Shown: positions 9,307 through 19,541 of the stretch, in pieces
Numbering within the stretch: the first letter of the stretch is position 1
Layout: each line of letters begins with the position of its first letter
Source: Gimesia fumaroli
GTDB lineage: Bacteria; Planctomycetota; Planctomycetia; Planctomycetales; Planctomycetaceae
Length of the DNA stretch: 64,000 bases
Direction of reading: 5' to 3'
Assembly (NCBI RefSeq): GCF_007754425.1
Contig: NZ_CP037452.1
Location: 5,617,164 to 5,681,163 of the forward strand
Notes under the pieces: model-generated
What the model was told of the DNA's origin: nothing
Seen by the model: only the letters and a program-made list of their open reading frames with translations
The model's database searches: none
Made by a program: the position numbers and the translations under genes

Positions 9307-10116
9307 TCAGTTGACACTGTGCGTTTCAATGTCCGACTTGTTAATCATCGTCGGCCCGAATTCACTTGAAATGGCCTGAGCACAATCCAACATGGTAGAA
9401 GAAATCCGGGTACTGTCGTCAGACTCGCCAACACGTAAAATATGAGAGACGCATAACACAGCCAGCAGCCTTCCATCAGCGCCTAGAATCGGCGTCGCCG
9501 TATCCTGGACGCCGACAATCAACGTGCTTTCCATCGTACGAAAACCGGCCCGCCTGATGTCGATATAATCCGACTCCCACTCCTCAATCTGACCGGAAGC
9601 AAGGTCGTGCTGTTCCCAGTATTTCTGACGCTGTTCTTCCGGCAGAAACGAGAGTGCGACATGGCCGCTGTTGCGCTCATGCAATTTGAAGCTGGCACCG
9701 ATGCGCACGGCCAGTGAAACATCAGCATCGCAATCAACGCGGGCAATCACCAGCATCTTGTTGCGAACCACAATATTCAGATGGCACGACTCCTTGAGCT
9801 CATTCGTCAAGGCTTCCATATGCGGAGTCGCACGGGCAATCAGCGCTTCGGTGCTGGCATGCTTGGCCCCCAGCTCGAACAGTTTCGTACTCATCCGATA
9901 ACCCTGATTGGCATCCCGGATCAAATACCCCTGCTCATTCAGACACGCCATCACGCGGAACAGTTCCTGTTTGGTTCGTCCCAGACGGTCTGCAATGTCT
10001 GTTAAAGAGAGCGGTCGGGAGATCCCGGACAGCAACTCCAGGACCTCAAGCCCCTTCTCCAGAGCAGGTACTCGATACGATATTCTTGAATCAGTTCTTT
10101 GTAATGTTTTACTCAT
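9307..10116 (-). CDS. IclR family transcriptional regulator
   Basis: About 269 residues. The N-terminal winged helix is visible as V-P-A-L-E-K-G-L-E-V-L-E-L-L, then L-S-L-T-D-I-A-D-R-L-G-R-T-K-Q-E-L-F-R-V, a typical IclR helix-turn-helix. The C-terminal half is the IclR effector-binding domain (A-L-I-A-R-A-T-P-H-M-E-A-L, with R-I-G-A-S-F-K-L-H near the middle). The ATG at 10116 gives M-S-K-T-L-Q and fits the family; the TTG at 10152 is a less likely alternative. It sits directly upstream of the class V aminotransferase gene and is the obvious candidate to control it and itself. The effector is unknown. Confidence 0.9.
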   Translation of the reverse strand: MSKTLQRTDSRISYRVPALEKGLEVLELLSGISRPLSLTDIADRLGRTKQELFRVMACLNEQGYLIRDANQGYRMSTKLFELGAKHASTEALIARATPHMEALTNELKESCHLNIVVRNKMLVIARVDCDADVSLAVRIGASFKLHERNSGHVALSFLPEEQRQKYWEQHDLASGQIEEWESDYIDIRRAGFRTMESTLIVGVQDTATPILGADGRLLAVLCVSHILRVGESDDSTRISSTMLDCAQAISSEFGPTMINKSDIETHSVN

Positions 10117-10153
10117 GAAATATGATTTTACATATAAAACACCGCTCGTCAAG

Positions 10154-10179
10154 TATGAAACCCAAGTTTACATTTCATA
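10154..10179. promoter_or_regulatory. Inverted repeat upstream of the IclR gene, possible operator
   Basis: TATGAAA (10154-10160) and TTTCATA (10173-10179) form a 7-bp inverted repeat with a 12-base spacer, 38 bases upstream of the IclR start codon. IclR regulators often repress their own promoters through such sites. Assignment as an operator is inference. Confidence 0.35.
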
Positions 10180-10194
10180 ACCTAAGTCTATAAA

Positions 10195-10230
10195 TAAAAA
10201 TGCCTTAAGCGAATTATCACTTAAGGCATT
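10195..10230 (-). terminator. Intrinsic terminator at the end of the prkA-spoVR cluster
   Basis: AATGCCTTAAG and CTTAAGGCATT arms (11 bp) with a 10-base loop; on the - strand a T-rich tract follows. It lies about 25 bases past the stop codon of the last gene of the cluster. Confidence 0.85.
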
Positions 10231-10255
10231 CAAGTACCGAATCGGATTTGCCGAC

Positions 10256-10750
10256 TCAGGGAACGGTATCGACCAGATCATCAACCAGCTTACGCAAGAC
10301 TTCGTGCGTCACCTGCAAATCGACCTGGGTCCGCCCTCCCTGACCCGGCTGGCTGGCGAAGCGTTTTAAACTGAAATTACCATTGGCGTGGGAGGAGAGA
10401 ATGATTTCATAGAACTGGGTTCCCGCCTGATTCTGATCGGGTGGTGTCGAACGAATGAGTACCTGACCGGCATCTTCGTCATATTCGAGAGGCCCGATAT
10501 TCTCCAGCAGATAGGTGATCCGCTGACAGAGTTTTTGGCCCCACTCTTTTAATTTGTCGTAAGTCGACTGTGACAGAGACGGAACATTGACGCGAATCTC
10601 CTGAAAGGAACAGCTCATGGAATCGACGGAGGTAAAATCAATGTTGATTTCGATTTTGCCTTTCGCAGCCAGAGTGACGGTTGTTGGTTGCGCCGATTGA
10701 AATCCGGTTAACTGTTTCAGTTCGTGATTTAATTGATTGAGTACAGACAT
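10256..10750 (-). CDS. Unknown 164-residue protein, last gene of the prkA-yeaH-spoVR cluster
   Basis: I do not recognise this family. The protein is soluble in appearance, without signal peptide or membrane segment. It has an N-terminal amphipathic helix (L-N-Q-L-N-H-E-L-K-Q-L), a central part with strand-like alternation, a conserved-looking G-P-L-E-Y-D-E-D-A-G-Q-V-L-I-R-S segment and a C-terminal helix (V-L-R-K-L-V-D-D-L-V-D). AGGAGG lies eight bases before the ATG and the start is only 24 bases after the spoVR stop, with a strong terminator behind it, so it belongs to the same transcript. Context suggests it works with PrkA, YeaH and SpoVR, perhaps as a partner or adaptor; this is inference. 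Confidence 0.85.
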   Translation of the reverse strand: MSVLNQLNHELKQLTGFQSAQPTTVTLAAKGKIEINIDFTSVDSMSCSFQEIRVNVPSLSQSTYDKLKEWGQKLCQRITYLLENIGPLEYDEDAGQVLIRSTPPDQNQAGTQFYEIILSSHANGNFSLKRFASQPGQGGRTQVDLQVTHEVLRKLVDDLVDTVP

Positions 10751-10774
10751 TTTGAAATCCTCCTAACGAGGATA

Positions 10775-12304
10775 TTAGGTTTTTTCTTTTGAATTCGTGT
10801 GATGTTTTTTGCCGTCGTAGCTCAAGATCGTCGGCCGATCATCGACGACGGTTTCGATATTCACCGGTCGCTTCCAGATACGATGCAGATTGACCAGCGT
10901 ATCCTGGGCATAGTCCAGTTTGAGCTCGACTCCCATATATTCATGTTCGAGATAAAGCTCGCCCCGGTTTTTATAGTTGGCATCCTGCACGTAAATCACA
11001 GGCCGCCCATGATTACTGAGGCTGTTGAGTAACTGCTGCTTAATCTGTTCAAATTCGCGCGACTGTATTTCATACGTTTTATTGGAATCGTTAAACGCGA
11101 AGGAAAACATGCGATTTTTGTAACAGAACTCGGGCGTCAGAAACGTATCGATAAACGTGATGTCATTATGAATGCGGCGGACTTCAAAGATTTTCTCTCT
11201 GCCTAATCCAAGATCTTTATCCCAACGTTCTTTTTCGAACATGTCGGTACAGTCTTCGTACTCCGGGCCGAACTGTCCTTTATTCCAGCGTTCTTCAATA
11301 TCCTTCAGCAGTTCAATTCCCAGTTTATAGGGATTCAACCGATTGGGGCTGGTTGCCATCGTACCACTGTGATGGTCGGCGTAGTTAATGAGTCCTTCGT
11401 CCGTCAGACCGTGCCGCGTCATGATGGTGGAATGCCAGAAACTGGCCCAGCCTTCGTTCATGATTTTCGTCTGCCCTTGCGGAGCAAAGTAGTAGGCTTC
11501 ATCCCGAATGATCGACAGCACATCCCGCTGCCAGTCTTCCAAGGGGGCATATTGAATCAAAAAGTACAATACGTCTCGCATGCGTTCTTTGGGAAACTTC
11601 AGCTGATCCGACATCTCGCGGGCTTTTTCACGTTTCTGACTGGCTTCGGCTTCGAGTACTTCATCCGGATTGATGTAGCGATCCATGTAGTTCTTCGCCG
11701 GAAAACGGCCGCCCGAAGCTTCGCCTGTCTCTTCTTCCTGTCGTTTTGTCTCAGGCTTGCGCTCTGCTTTTGCTTCCCGTTTGATATGCGGCGCGTAGGG
11801 ATCGATCAGGCTCTCCAGCGAGAGGCAGGTATCAATAAACATTTCCACGGTTTCATAGCCGTGCGTATCAATATGGCGATTCATCCGCGTGGCATGATTG
11901 GCCATCTGATCCAGCATCTTGCGATTCGTATGCGCGAACCAGGCGTTGTTCTTGAAAAAGTCGCAGTGCCCGTAAACGTGGGCGATTACCAGTTTCTGAT
12001 CGGTAATATCATTCGCACTCAATAAATACGCATAGCAGGGGTCGGTGTTGATCACCATCTCATAGATTTTCTGTAAGCCGTAAGAGTAGCCTTTCATCAG
12101 CTCGTCATATTGCGCACCAAATCTCCAGTGCGGATAGCGCACCGGGAACCCACCATAGGCGGCAAACATGCTGAGCTCTTCATAATCGAGGACTTCGAAA
12201 ATCGTTTTGAAAAAATCGAGTCCATAATCGAGCGCATGCTGCTCCATCTCCTGCTGGATGTCGCTTAATTCCTTTGGTAAGGGGCGATGTGTTGTTACTA
12301 CCAT
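10775..12304 (-). CDS. spoVR: SpoVR/YcgB family protein
   Basis: A 509-residue member of the SpoVR family, named for a Bacillus spore-cortex gene; the Escherichia coli homologue is YcgB. The molecular function is not established. Typical stretches are the N-terminal aromatic-rich Y-P-H-W-R-F-G-A-Q-Y-D-E-L, the H-V-Y-G-H-C-D-F-F-K-N-N segment, N-E-G-W-A-S-F-W-H, and G-R-P-V-I-Y-V-Q-D-A-N-Y near the C-terminus. A charged linker interrupts the middle at about residues 180-240. The ATG at 12304 has GGAGG at five bases; a TTG at 12322 is in frame but would overlap that site. SpoVR genes recur next to yeaH and prkA in many phyla, as here. Confidence 0.95.
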   Translation of the reverse strand: MVVTTHRPLPKELSDIQQEMEQHALDYGLDFFKTIFEVLDYEELSMFAAYGGFPVRYPHWRFGAQYDELMKGYSYGLQKIYEMVINTDPCYAYLLSANDITDQKLVIAHVYGHCDFFKNNAWFAHTNRKMLDQMANHATRMNRHIDTHGYETVEMFIDTCLSLESLIDPYAPHIKREAKAERKPETKRQEEETGEASGGRFPAKNYMDRYINPDEVLEAEASQKREKAREMSDQLKFPKERMRDVLYFLIQYAPLEDWQRDVLSIIRDEAYYFAPQGQTKIMNEGWASFWHSTIMTRHGLTDEGLINYADHHSGTMATSPNRLNPYKLGIELLKDIEERWNKGQFGPEYEDCTDMFEKERWDKDLGLGREKIFEVRRIHNDITFIDTFLTPEFCYKNRMFSFAFNDSNKTYEIQSREFEQIKQQLLNSLSNHGRPVIYVQDANYKNRGELYLEHEYMGVELKLDYAQDTLVNLHRIWKRPVNIETVVDDRPTILSYDGKKHHTNSKEKT

Positions 12305-12386
12305 ACGAGCCTCCGTCAGCAATCAATGCAGTTTGAACCACCGGCTGACTGCGTGCTGCTTCTGAGGGCAGCACATACTGTTAATT

Positions 12387-13493
12387 CTATTTTCCGGTTC
12401 CCAGAAACGTTTTAATCGAACCGTAAATGGCTTCCTTGTCGTCAATCTCAGACAAAATCAGATTATCGAACTCTTCTTCGAACTTACGCAGTTCCTTGAT
12501 AAAATCTCCCGAGCCATATGGGCTTCTGACCTGGCCATAACAGAAGAGATTACAGATCGGAAAAATATTTTCTTTGAGATTCTCAATGCACTCTGTGTTA
12601 TCTTCACCCCAGTTATCTCCGTCGGAAAACTGGAAGCAGTAAATATTCCACAGTGATGGGGGAAAGTCCCGTTTAATAATATGGTCGGCTGCCCGGTAAG
12701 CGGATGAGATACGTGTTCCCCCGCTCTCACGAACGCGGTAAAACGTATCTTCATCCACTTCATGAGCCACAGCATCGTGCACGATATAACGTCGTTCGAT
12801 CCCGTTATATTGACGCTTGAGCCAGGTATCGATCCAGAATGCTTCCGTGCGGACAATTTCTTTCTGGACGTCGGTCATCGACCCGGAAACATCCATCATG
12901 TAAATCACAGCCGCATTCGTGTGCGGTTCAGAAACCGTCTTCCAGCTTCGAAACCGCTCGTCGTCTTTGGTCGGAATAATCAGCGGATCTTTGGGATCGT
13001 AATTATTAGTCGCAATCATCCGCTTGAGAGCGCGTTTGTAAGTTCGCTTAAAATGCCGCAACGAATCGGGGCCGGTCGGACTGACCGAAGTATAGCGGTC
13101 TTTTTTCGATGTGAGAGCGTCGTCTCCCTTGGGCTCAATCCGCGGCAGTTCGAGTGCTTCGCCGAGCATATCCGCCAGTTCTTCGAGGGTGAGTTCCACT
13201 TCTCGAATGTGCTGGCCTTTCTCATTGCCGGCCTGGCCCTGACCATCGCCATCGGACTTTCCACGACCGATGGGCTGGCCGACTTCGCCTTCACCCTGCC
13301 CGACGCCGCCACTCCCTTTTTCACCGTGTTGAAAGTGGGGAATCTCGATATTGGGTACGGGAATGCTGACGGTTTCTCGTCCTTTACGACCAATCATTTC
13401 GCCATGATTGATGTATTTTCTGAGCTGCTGTCGCACTTTACCTTTGATAATTTTCTCGAACCGTTGCTGGTCACGATCAATTCTGCGTACCAT
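12387..13493 (-). CDS. yeaH: YeaH/DUF444 family VWA-domain protein
   Basis: A 368-residue DUF444 protein. The N-terminus R-R-I-D-R-D-Q-Q-R-F-E-K-I-I-K-G-K is typical of YeaH/YhbH. A glycine- and glutamine-rich linker at about residues 55-95 is followed by a von Willebrand A domain whose metal-binding DxSxS motif is in M-M-D-V-S-G-S-M. The conserved G-G-T-R-I-S-S-A-Y segment is also present. In enterobacteria yeaH sits next to yeaG (PrkA kinase) and the pair is linked to nutrient and nitrogen stress. Here it lies between prkA (107 bases) and spoVR (82 bases), all leftward. Confidence 0.95.
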   Translation of the reverse strand: MVRRIDRDQQRFEKIIKGKVRQQLRKYINHGEMIGRKGRETVSIPVPNIEIPHFQHGEKGSGGVGQGEGEVGQPIGRGKSDGDGQGQAGNEKGQHIREVELTLEELADMLGEALELPRIEPKGDDALTSKKDRYTSVSPTGPDSLRHFKRTYKRALKRMIATNNYDPKDPLIIPTKDDERFRSWKTVSEPHTNAAVIYMMDVSGSMTDVQKEIVRTEAFWIDTWLKRQYNGIERRYIVHDAVAHEVDEDTFYRVRESGGTRISSAYRAADHIIKRDFPPSLWNIYCFQFSDGDNWGEDNTECIENLKENIFPICNLFCYGQVRSPYGSGDFIKELRKFEEEFDNLILSEIDDKEAIYGSIKTFLGTGK

Positions 13494-13600
13494 ATTATTG
13501 AGCCCCTTTCAGAACAGGGAATCAGAGTGAGTCGGCTCTCAATCTATTCTTGTTTCTCCCGGCTGCTATTCCTATGAGTTAATGAAAAGATACGTTCAGG

Positions 13601-15661
13601 TCAGGCAGCGTCGCTGTTCTTTTTTGTATCGCCGCGAGCAAAAATGCTGGCAACATACTGCAGAACGTCCGTTGCTGATTCTTCGTCATAACCGTAATTT
13701 CGAATTAACCGGGCTTTGACGATATCGATTTTTTCCTGCGTTTCCGCATCGACCACATTCGATACCAGACTGGTTAATTTGATCGTATCCTTCTGGTCCT
13801 CGAACAATTTCATTTCGAGGGCCTTCTGCAAGCGTTCATTCGTTTTGTAATCGAACGATTTCCCATCCATGGACAAAGCACCAATGTAATTCATGATCTC
13901 ACGGCGGAAATCATCTTTCCGGGTATCCGGAATATCGATGCGTTCTTCAATCGATCGCATCAAGCGTTCATCCGGCTCTTCGTACTCGCCCGTAAACTTG
14001 TTTTTCACGCGTTCTTTCTGCGTGTAGGCTTTGACGTTATCCAGATAATTACCGCACAGTCGTGTGAGTGCTTCTTCATCAGCGGCGATGGCACGCTGAA
14101 CTTCGTTCTTCACGATGTCGGTATATTCTTCCTTCACAACGGTAATCAACTGGCGGTAATGATCACGCATGTCTTCATTCGCAATCAGAGAATGATGCTT
14201 CAGCCCTTCTTCCAATTCATTCAACAGCATGAACGGATTCAAGTTGGAGCTTTGCGAATTCACGACCAATGCATTCGAAATTTTATCCTGCACGTAACGG
14301 GGTGAAATCCCGAACAGACCTTCTGACTTGGCCTCCTTGCGAAGCTGCTCCACATTCTCTGTCGTGAAACCAGACAGCGATTTGCCGTTATACAGGTTCA
14401 TTTTCTGAACCAGCGTCAAGCCGTGATGCTTGGGCGTTTCCAGGCGAGTCAGTACGGCCCACATGGCTGCTATTTCCAGCGTATGCGGGGCGATGTGTTT
14501 GCCGCGGACACGTTTGGTGTTGTAATCCTTCTCGTAAATTTTGATTTCTTCACTCAGCTTCGTGACATAAGGCACATCAATTTTCACCGTACGGTCACGC
14601 AACGCTTCCATGAATTCATTCGACTGCAGACGACGATATTCCGGCTCATTCGTATGGCCGATGATGACCGTATCAATGTCAGTCTGTGCAAACTTCTTCG
14701 GTTTGATTTTGTGTTCCTGAGATGCGCCGAGCAGGTCATACAGAAACGCCACATCCAGTTTGAGGACTTCGATAAATTCAATCAGTCCCCGGTTGGAGAC
14801 ATTGAACTCACCATCAAAGTTAAATGCGCGCGGATCGCTTTCGCTCCCGAACTCGGCAATTTTACGATAATTAATATCCCCCGTTAATTCGGTTGAGTCC
14901 TGGTTTTTCTCATCCTTAGGCTGGAATGTTCCAATGCCGATTCGATCTTGCTCGGAAAACGTAATGCGTTTGACAACGATCTGATCCATGACTTTGGTCC
15001 AGTCGCCGTTGGCTTTTTCCAGTTTTTCGTTGAACATAAACCGGCTGAGCGGGCAGACTTCACCGGAGATTTCGACGATATAGTCTGTTTCTTTATTGGG
15101 ATCGCGTCCCTCGTTCAGATAATCGCAAATTTCCTGCCGATGTTTCAACGGAATCAACTGCAGGGGCTCACTATTCATCGGGTCCCAGAGAATTGAACCG
15201 TCTTCTTCCTTCCAGCCGAAACTATACAAGGCACCTTCTTCGGTGCGGGAGTAGCGTTCGAGCCCTTGCTTTAACAGCCGGGCGATCGTACTTTTGGAAC
15301 TCCCAACGGGGCCGTGCAGCAATAACACGCGGCGTTCGCTGCCGTACTTGAGGGCTGCCGACTTGAAGACGTTCACAAGATCCATCAATGGTTTCGAGAG
15401 CCCGAAGATTCCATCGCGGCCGTCATTCACTGGATCATCGAAGAAGCGATAGCGAATCAGTCCCTTTTTGCCTTCGACGGGATAGGTTCCATAGCTCATG
15501 ATCATGTCATAGACGCGCTGGAACGCCGTTCGCGTTACTTTGGGGTCTGCTCGAACAAGATCGAGGTACTCATCAAAAGTCCCCTGCCAATGTTCCTGTA
15601 GAAACGAGTCAGAGTTAAGCTGACCAGAGATTTGATTTAAGATTGATCGACCATTTTCCAT
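13601..15661 (-). CDS. prkA: PrkA/YeaG serine protein kinase
   Basis: A 686-residue PrkA family protein (YeaG in Escherichia coli). The N-terminal AAA-like PrkA domain carries a P-loop G-P-V-G-S-S-K-S-T at residues 117-125 and the family sequence S-Y-G-T-Y-P near residue 57. The C-terminal PrkA kinase-like domain is present ([11 protein letters not shown] and, near the end, I-R-N-Y-G-Y-D). Bacillus PrkA phosphorylates a protein of about 60 kDa and has also been reported to be a AAA+ protease, so the biochemical role is debated. AGGAGG is placed eight bases before the ATG. It is the first gene of the four-gene cluster and probably sets its expression. Confidence 0.96.
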   Translation of the reverse strand: MENGRSILNQISGQLNSDSFLQEHWQGTFDEYLDLVRADPKVTRTAFQRVYDMIMSYGTYPVEGKKGLIRYRFFDDPVNDGRDGIFGLSKPLMDLVNVFKSAALKYGSERRVLLLHGPVGSSKSTIARLLKQGLERYSRTEEGALYSFGWKEEDGSILWDPMNSEPLQLIPLKHRQEICDYLNEGRDPNKETDYIVEISGEVCPLSRFMFNEKLEKANGDWTKVMDQIVVKRITFSEQDRIGIGTFQPKDEKNQDSTELTGDINYRKIAEFGSESDPRAFNFDGEFNVSNRGLIEFIEVLKLDVAFLYDLLGASQEHKIKPKKFAQTDIDTVIIGHTNEPEYRRLQSNEFMEALRDRTVKIDVPYVTKLSEEIKIYEKDYNTKRVRGKHIAPHTLEIAAMWAVLTRLETPKHHGLTLVQKMNLYNGKSLSGFTTENVEQLRKEAKSEGLFGISPRYVQDKISNALVVNSQSSNLNPFMLLNELEEGLKHHSLIANEDMRDHYRQLITVVKEEYTDIVKNEVQRAIAADEEALTRLCGNYLDNVKAYTQKERVKNKFTGEYEEPDERLMRSIEERIDIPDTRKDDFRREIMNYIGALSMDGKSFDYKTNERLQKALEMKLFEDQKDTIKLTSLVSNVVDAETQEKIDIVKARLIRNYGYDEESATDVLQYVASIFARGDTKKNSDAA

Positions 15662-16363
15662 GGGACTTTCCTCCTGGCGTGACGACTTGCATTCAGGCAG
15701 GTCGAATTATCGGCCAATAAGTTCGAGGTGATTTGATTGAAGAATTTTTCTAAAGTTCGACTGCCTTTCACAAAGACCGAAATTTTGTAAGTGCGAGACA
15801 CAATCCGCGCAGGGAAAGTTCCCTCATACAAAAATAAATCTGTGACGAGGTTGTTTTAAGACCATCCATGGCCAACACCTAATTGTGAATCAGGGATTAT
15901 CGTGTGGACGTGACTCGACGGCTCTCAGAGCATGCCACACAGGGATGTAAGTGACTTTTACAACGTTTCGAGCACTTCTATTATTTCCCACGCTAGTGTT
16001 TGAGACAATAGCAATCTTTGACGCGTCAAAATTGTTCTTTATAGCACATCGAATTAAACACTCAGTAAGTTCCTAAATAACAGGCAGTTAGAGAAACCTT
16101 CATGAAAACGCTCTGACAAGCTTAAACGAAAGAGAGGACTCCTGAACGTATTGAATCTGATCAGATTGGACAGACTGGAACTGTTACGTTTTGATGAAGT
16201 GCGGCGCTACCTTACCTGCAAGCATTACTACGTTTAGATGCGACAATGTGTTTAAACTTTTTGGCGCATTCTGTTTTGTATGCAGGAGGCATTCAGAGTA
16301 ATTTTCATTCAACCACCAAATGAAATAACGCTCTTATCTTCTGAGCAATATCTGCGCAGGGTT
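15662..16363. other. 700-base region without a convincing gene upstream of prkA
   Basis: This region lies between the prkA start and the end of the ceramidase-like gene, both leftward. It must hold the prkA promoter. The only notable structure besides the possible ECF site is a perfect 14-bp palindrome AATCTGATCAGATT at 16154-16167. The frames open here are short and lack ribosome sites or protein-like sequence. Confidence 0.4.
15793..15823 (-). promoter_or_regulatory. Possible ECF-type promoter upstream of prkA
   Basis: On the - strand GGGAACTTT (15815-15823) is followed after about 16 bases by GTCTC within 15793-15801. This resembles the GGAACTT -35 element used by many ECF sigma factors. 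It lies about 130 bases before the prkA start codon. One site read by eye is weak evidence. Confidence 0.22.
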
Positions 16364-17701
16364 CTACGGCGCCACCAGAGAGTGCACGAGTTGAATGACG
16401 CGGTCTTCCACGCCTGGTTCAAAGGGGCCATGAAAACCAAAGTACTTCATCGCACCGCCCCCTTCATAGCCGCCTTCTTTGAGAACCCGTTCGGAGGGGA
16501 CATAGGCGAAGACTTCATTACAGTAGCCGGCGACCCAGATACGACGGTCAGATAATTCTTCGTGCAGCCGAATGGAATAATCAATCACCGTCTCACCTCC
16601 CAGGCCGATCAACGTCAAATCGTCACCAAACGTGATCACCTGCACCGAAAAGGGATATGAGGTTGCAATCGCGCCCTGCTCTTCCAGTTGATTCAACAGA
16701 TACTTCGTCAGCCGCTGAGAATAGACGTCTCCCTTTCCCTGCCGTTCCAGCAATTCCGCTTTGGAAGGTGGTTCCACAAACGGCAGATCGGTTCGCTGCA
16801 TTTTGACGGTCAACGGCCCCTGAATCGGTTCCAGCGGTTGATCAACGGCTCGTATCACGGCTGCCGCCAGAGAATTCCCATGCTGTTCTGCCAAAGCGAG
16901 CGTGCCGCGCGGATCGGGATTGGCGTCACCGCCGCAGCCGATCATAAACAGCGCCATGGTTCCCGGGTACTTTTTCTCGAGCGCTACCTGTGCGAAGCCG
17001 GCGTAGTCGCCACAATATTCGAACAACGCGATCGTAGTATTATGGCAGGCATAGCCGAACAGGACTGCTCGCATATTGCCAGAGGCATCATTCACCCTGA
17101 GCACAGGAACGGTATGATCAACAGGGCCATCCGGGTTGATCCGCCCTCGTCGATTGATAGCAAACGTGGCCCGTTCCTCGCCGTAGCTGAGAGATGCCTC
17201 GGACAGCGACTGGCTGGCCTCTACAATGACCTTGACCAGATTATCCTGAAGTTGTTTTGCGTAGTCCTCAATCTCTTTCTGGTGCACAGGACTCAAATCA
17301 TAGGCCAGCGACGCACAGCCGAGTACGACGGGACTGCTGTGGGTATGCGAGGAATTCAATAGAATCTGTTCGCGAGTGATCCCTGTTTTCTGAGCGACGC
17401 GTTTTCCCACCGCATCGGAAATCTCCCGTGTTAACCCGATCAGGTCGGTAGTGACTATCGCGGCGCGGGTTCCCTGATTGTCTTCGAAGACCAACGCTTT
17501 GGCCCACAAGGGGTGCGTTGTACCTTCGGCCGGCTTTTTGCGAGAAGCGTAACCGCCGAGCCAGATTTTCTTTGTCGGCGTAATATCCACCCGGGCCATG
17601 CCGACTTTCCAGTCACCCGCTTTCAGTTCTGTCTGAACAGAAAATAAGAGTCCCAAAAGACAAAACAAAAGTGCTCTTATCATGGTGATCTTCGCTTTCA
17701 T
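16364..17701 (-). CDS. Neutral/alkaline ceramidase-like secreted protein
   Basis: A 445-residue protein with a signal peptide (hydrophobic residues about 8-24, cleavage near L-K-A-G). It matches the N-terminal part of the neutral/alkaline non-lysosomal ceramidase family: V-G-M-A-R-V-D-I-T-P, then T-T-D-L-I-G-L, and the metal-binding S-S-H-T-H-S-S-P segment, followed by G-Y-A-C-H-N-T and C-G-G-D-A-N-P-D-P-R-G. Classical neutral ceramidases are larger (about 650-750 residues) and have a C-terminal Ig-like domain that is absent here. Many planctomycetes carry such shorter relatives, whose substrate is unknown. An in-frame ATG at 17683 could also be the start. Confidence 0.85.
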   Translation of the reverse strand: MKAKITMIRALLFCLLGLLFSVQTELKAGDWKVGMARVDITPTKKIWLGGYASRKKPAEGTTHPLWAKALVFEDNQGTRAAIVTTDLIGLTREISDAVGKRVAQKTGITREQILLNSSHTHSSPVVLGCASLAYDLSPVHQKEIEDYAKQLQDNLVKVIVEASQSLSEASLSYGEERATFAINRRGRINPDGPVDHTVPVLRVNDASGNMRAVLFGYACHNTTIALFEYCGDYAGFAQVALEKKYPGTMALFMIGCGGDANPDPRGTLALAEQHGNSLAAAVIRAVDQPLEPIQGPLTVKMQRTDLPFVEPPSKAELLERQGKGDVYSQRLTKYLLNQLEEQGAIATSYPFSVQVITFGDDLTLIGLGGETVIDYSIRLHEELSDRRIWVAGYCNEVFAYVPSERVLKEGGYEGGGAMKYFGFHGPFEPGVEDRVIQLVHSLVAP

Positions 17702-17807
17702 TTTTCAATCTTGCTCACAATCTGCGTTTCTGCAGGAACCGCAGGGATCAAACCAACAGAATTAATCCTACAAGATGGCGAATGAAAAACGAAGCCTCCT
17801 GCATCGC

Positions 17808-18494
17808 TTATTGATTTTGATTTGAATTGGATTTTCCAAAATTTTCTATATCCAGATTGAGTGCTTCAGGAACTGTAATAAGCAGAACACCATGCTCAAG
17901 ATCTTCGATTTGGATCTGATCAGCTTCTATTTCCGCAGATTCGACGATCACAATATTTCGGTCTTTGGCATTGAAATAGTAGTATCTGGTACCGCCACTA
18001 TTCTCCGTTACAAAATGGAGAATCCCCTCGTTTGTGATCTCGGCACTTTGCACGTACATACACATCGTCACCTTCGGAGGCATCACATTTGGAGTAAGAA
18101 CGGGCTGCTCAGCAATCTGTTGCGTCGAGATCGGTTCATCCGGTTTCTCATCACTTAACAGGAGAATTGAAGTGAGACCTGCCATCAAAATAGAAAACAG
18201 TAGAAAAGCATTAATTGACTTCACTATACTTATCCCATCAAACAAAAGCGCCATTTGCCTATACACCCAAAGCCATGTGTGTAACCCGGTATAGTAACCG
18301 AGACATTCCCAACAATCAACTGGTTCACCATACTGATAAAAATCTGAATTCGTCTTGAGCCAAAGAAAACGAACTCGCTTCAACCAGTGATACGGGAACA
18401 AAGCCTTGTTAATGCTACCAGATGCGGAATCAAGTTGTATTTGTGTATCTTCTTCAAAAATCTGGCTTGTTCCTTGATAAAACTTTTCAGACAA
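17808..18494 (-). CDS. Hypothetical membrane protein
   Basis: A 228-residue frame that I do not recognise. The N-terminal 80 residues are soluble and rich in aromatic residues with two Cys (D-C-W-E-C-L-G-Y-Y). One transmembrane segment lies at about residues 94-112 and a C-terminal domain of about 110 residues, rich in strand-like stretches, follows. The first codon is TTG with no clear ribosome site, so the true start is uncertain. Its codon use looks more AT-rich than the neighbouring adenine deaminase gene, from which it diverges across 54 bases. It may be a lineage-specific gene. Confidence 0.6.
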   Translation of the reverse strand: MSEKFYQGTSQIFEEDTQIQLDSASGSINKALFPYHWLKRVRFLWLKTNSDFYQYGEPVDCWECLGYYTGLHTWLWVYRQMALLFDGISIVKSINAFLLFSILMAGLTSILLLSDEKPDEPISTQQIAEQPVLTPNVMPPKVTMCMYVQSAEITNEGILHFVTENSGGTRYYYFNAKDRNIVIVESAEIEADQIQIEDLEHGVLLITVPEALNLDIENFGKSNSNQNQ

Positions 18495-18527
18495 TTCAAA
18501 AAAAAAACTGAAGAAACCTTAAGCTGA

Positions 18528-19541
<1,014 letters not shown>

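Noticed and set aside
15637-15831. 64-codon frame overlapping the prkA start
   Set aside because: It begins with TTG, has no ribosome site and overlaps the well supported prkA start in another frame.
16280-16555. 91-codon open frame on the + strand
   Set aside because: It lies largely antisense to the end of the ceramidase-like gene, has no ribosome site and shows no protein-like pattern.
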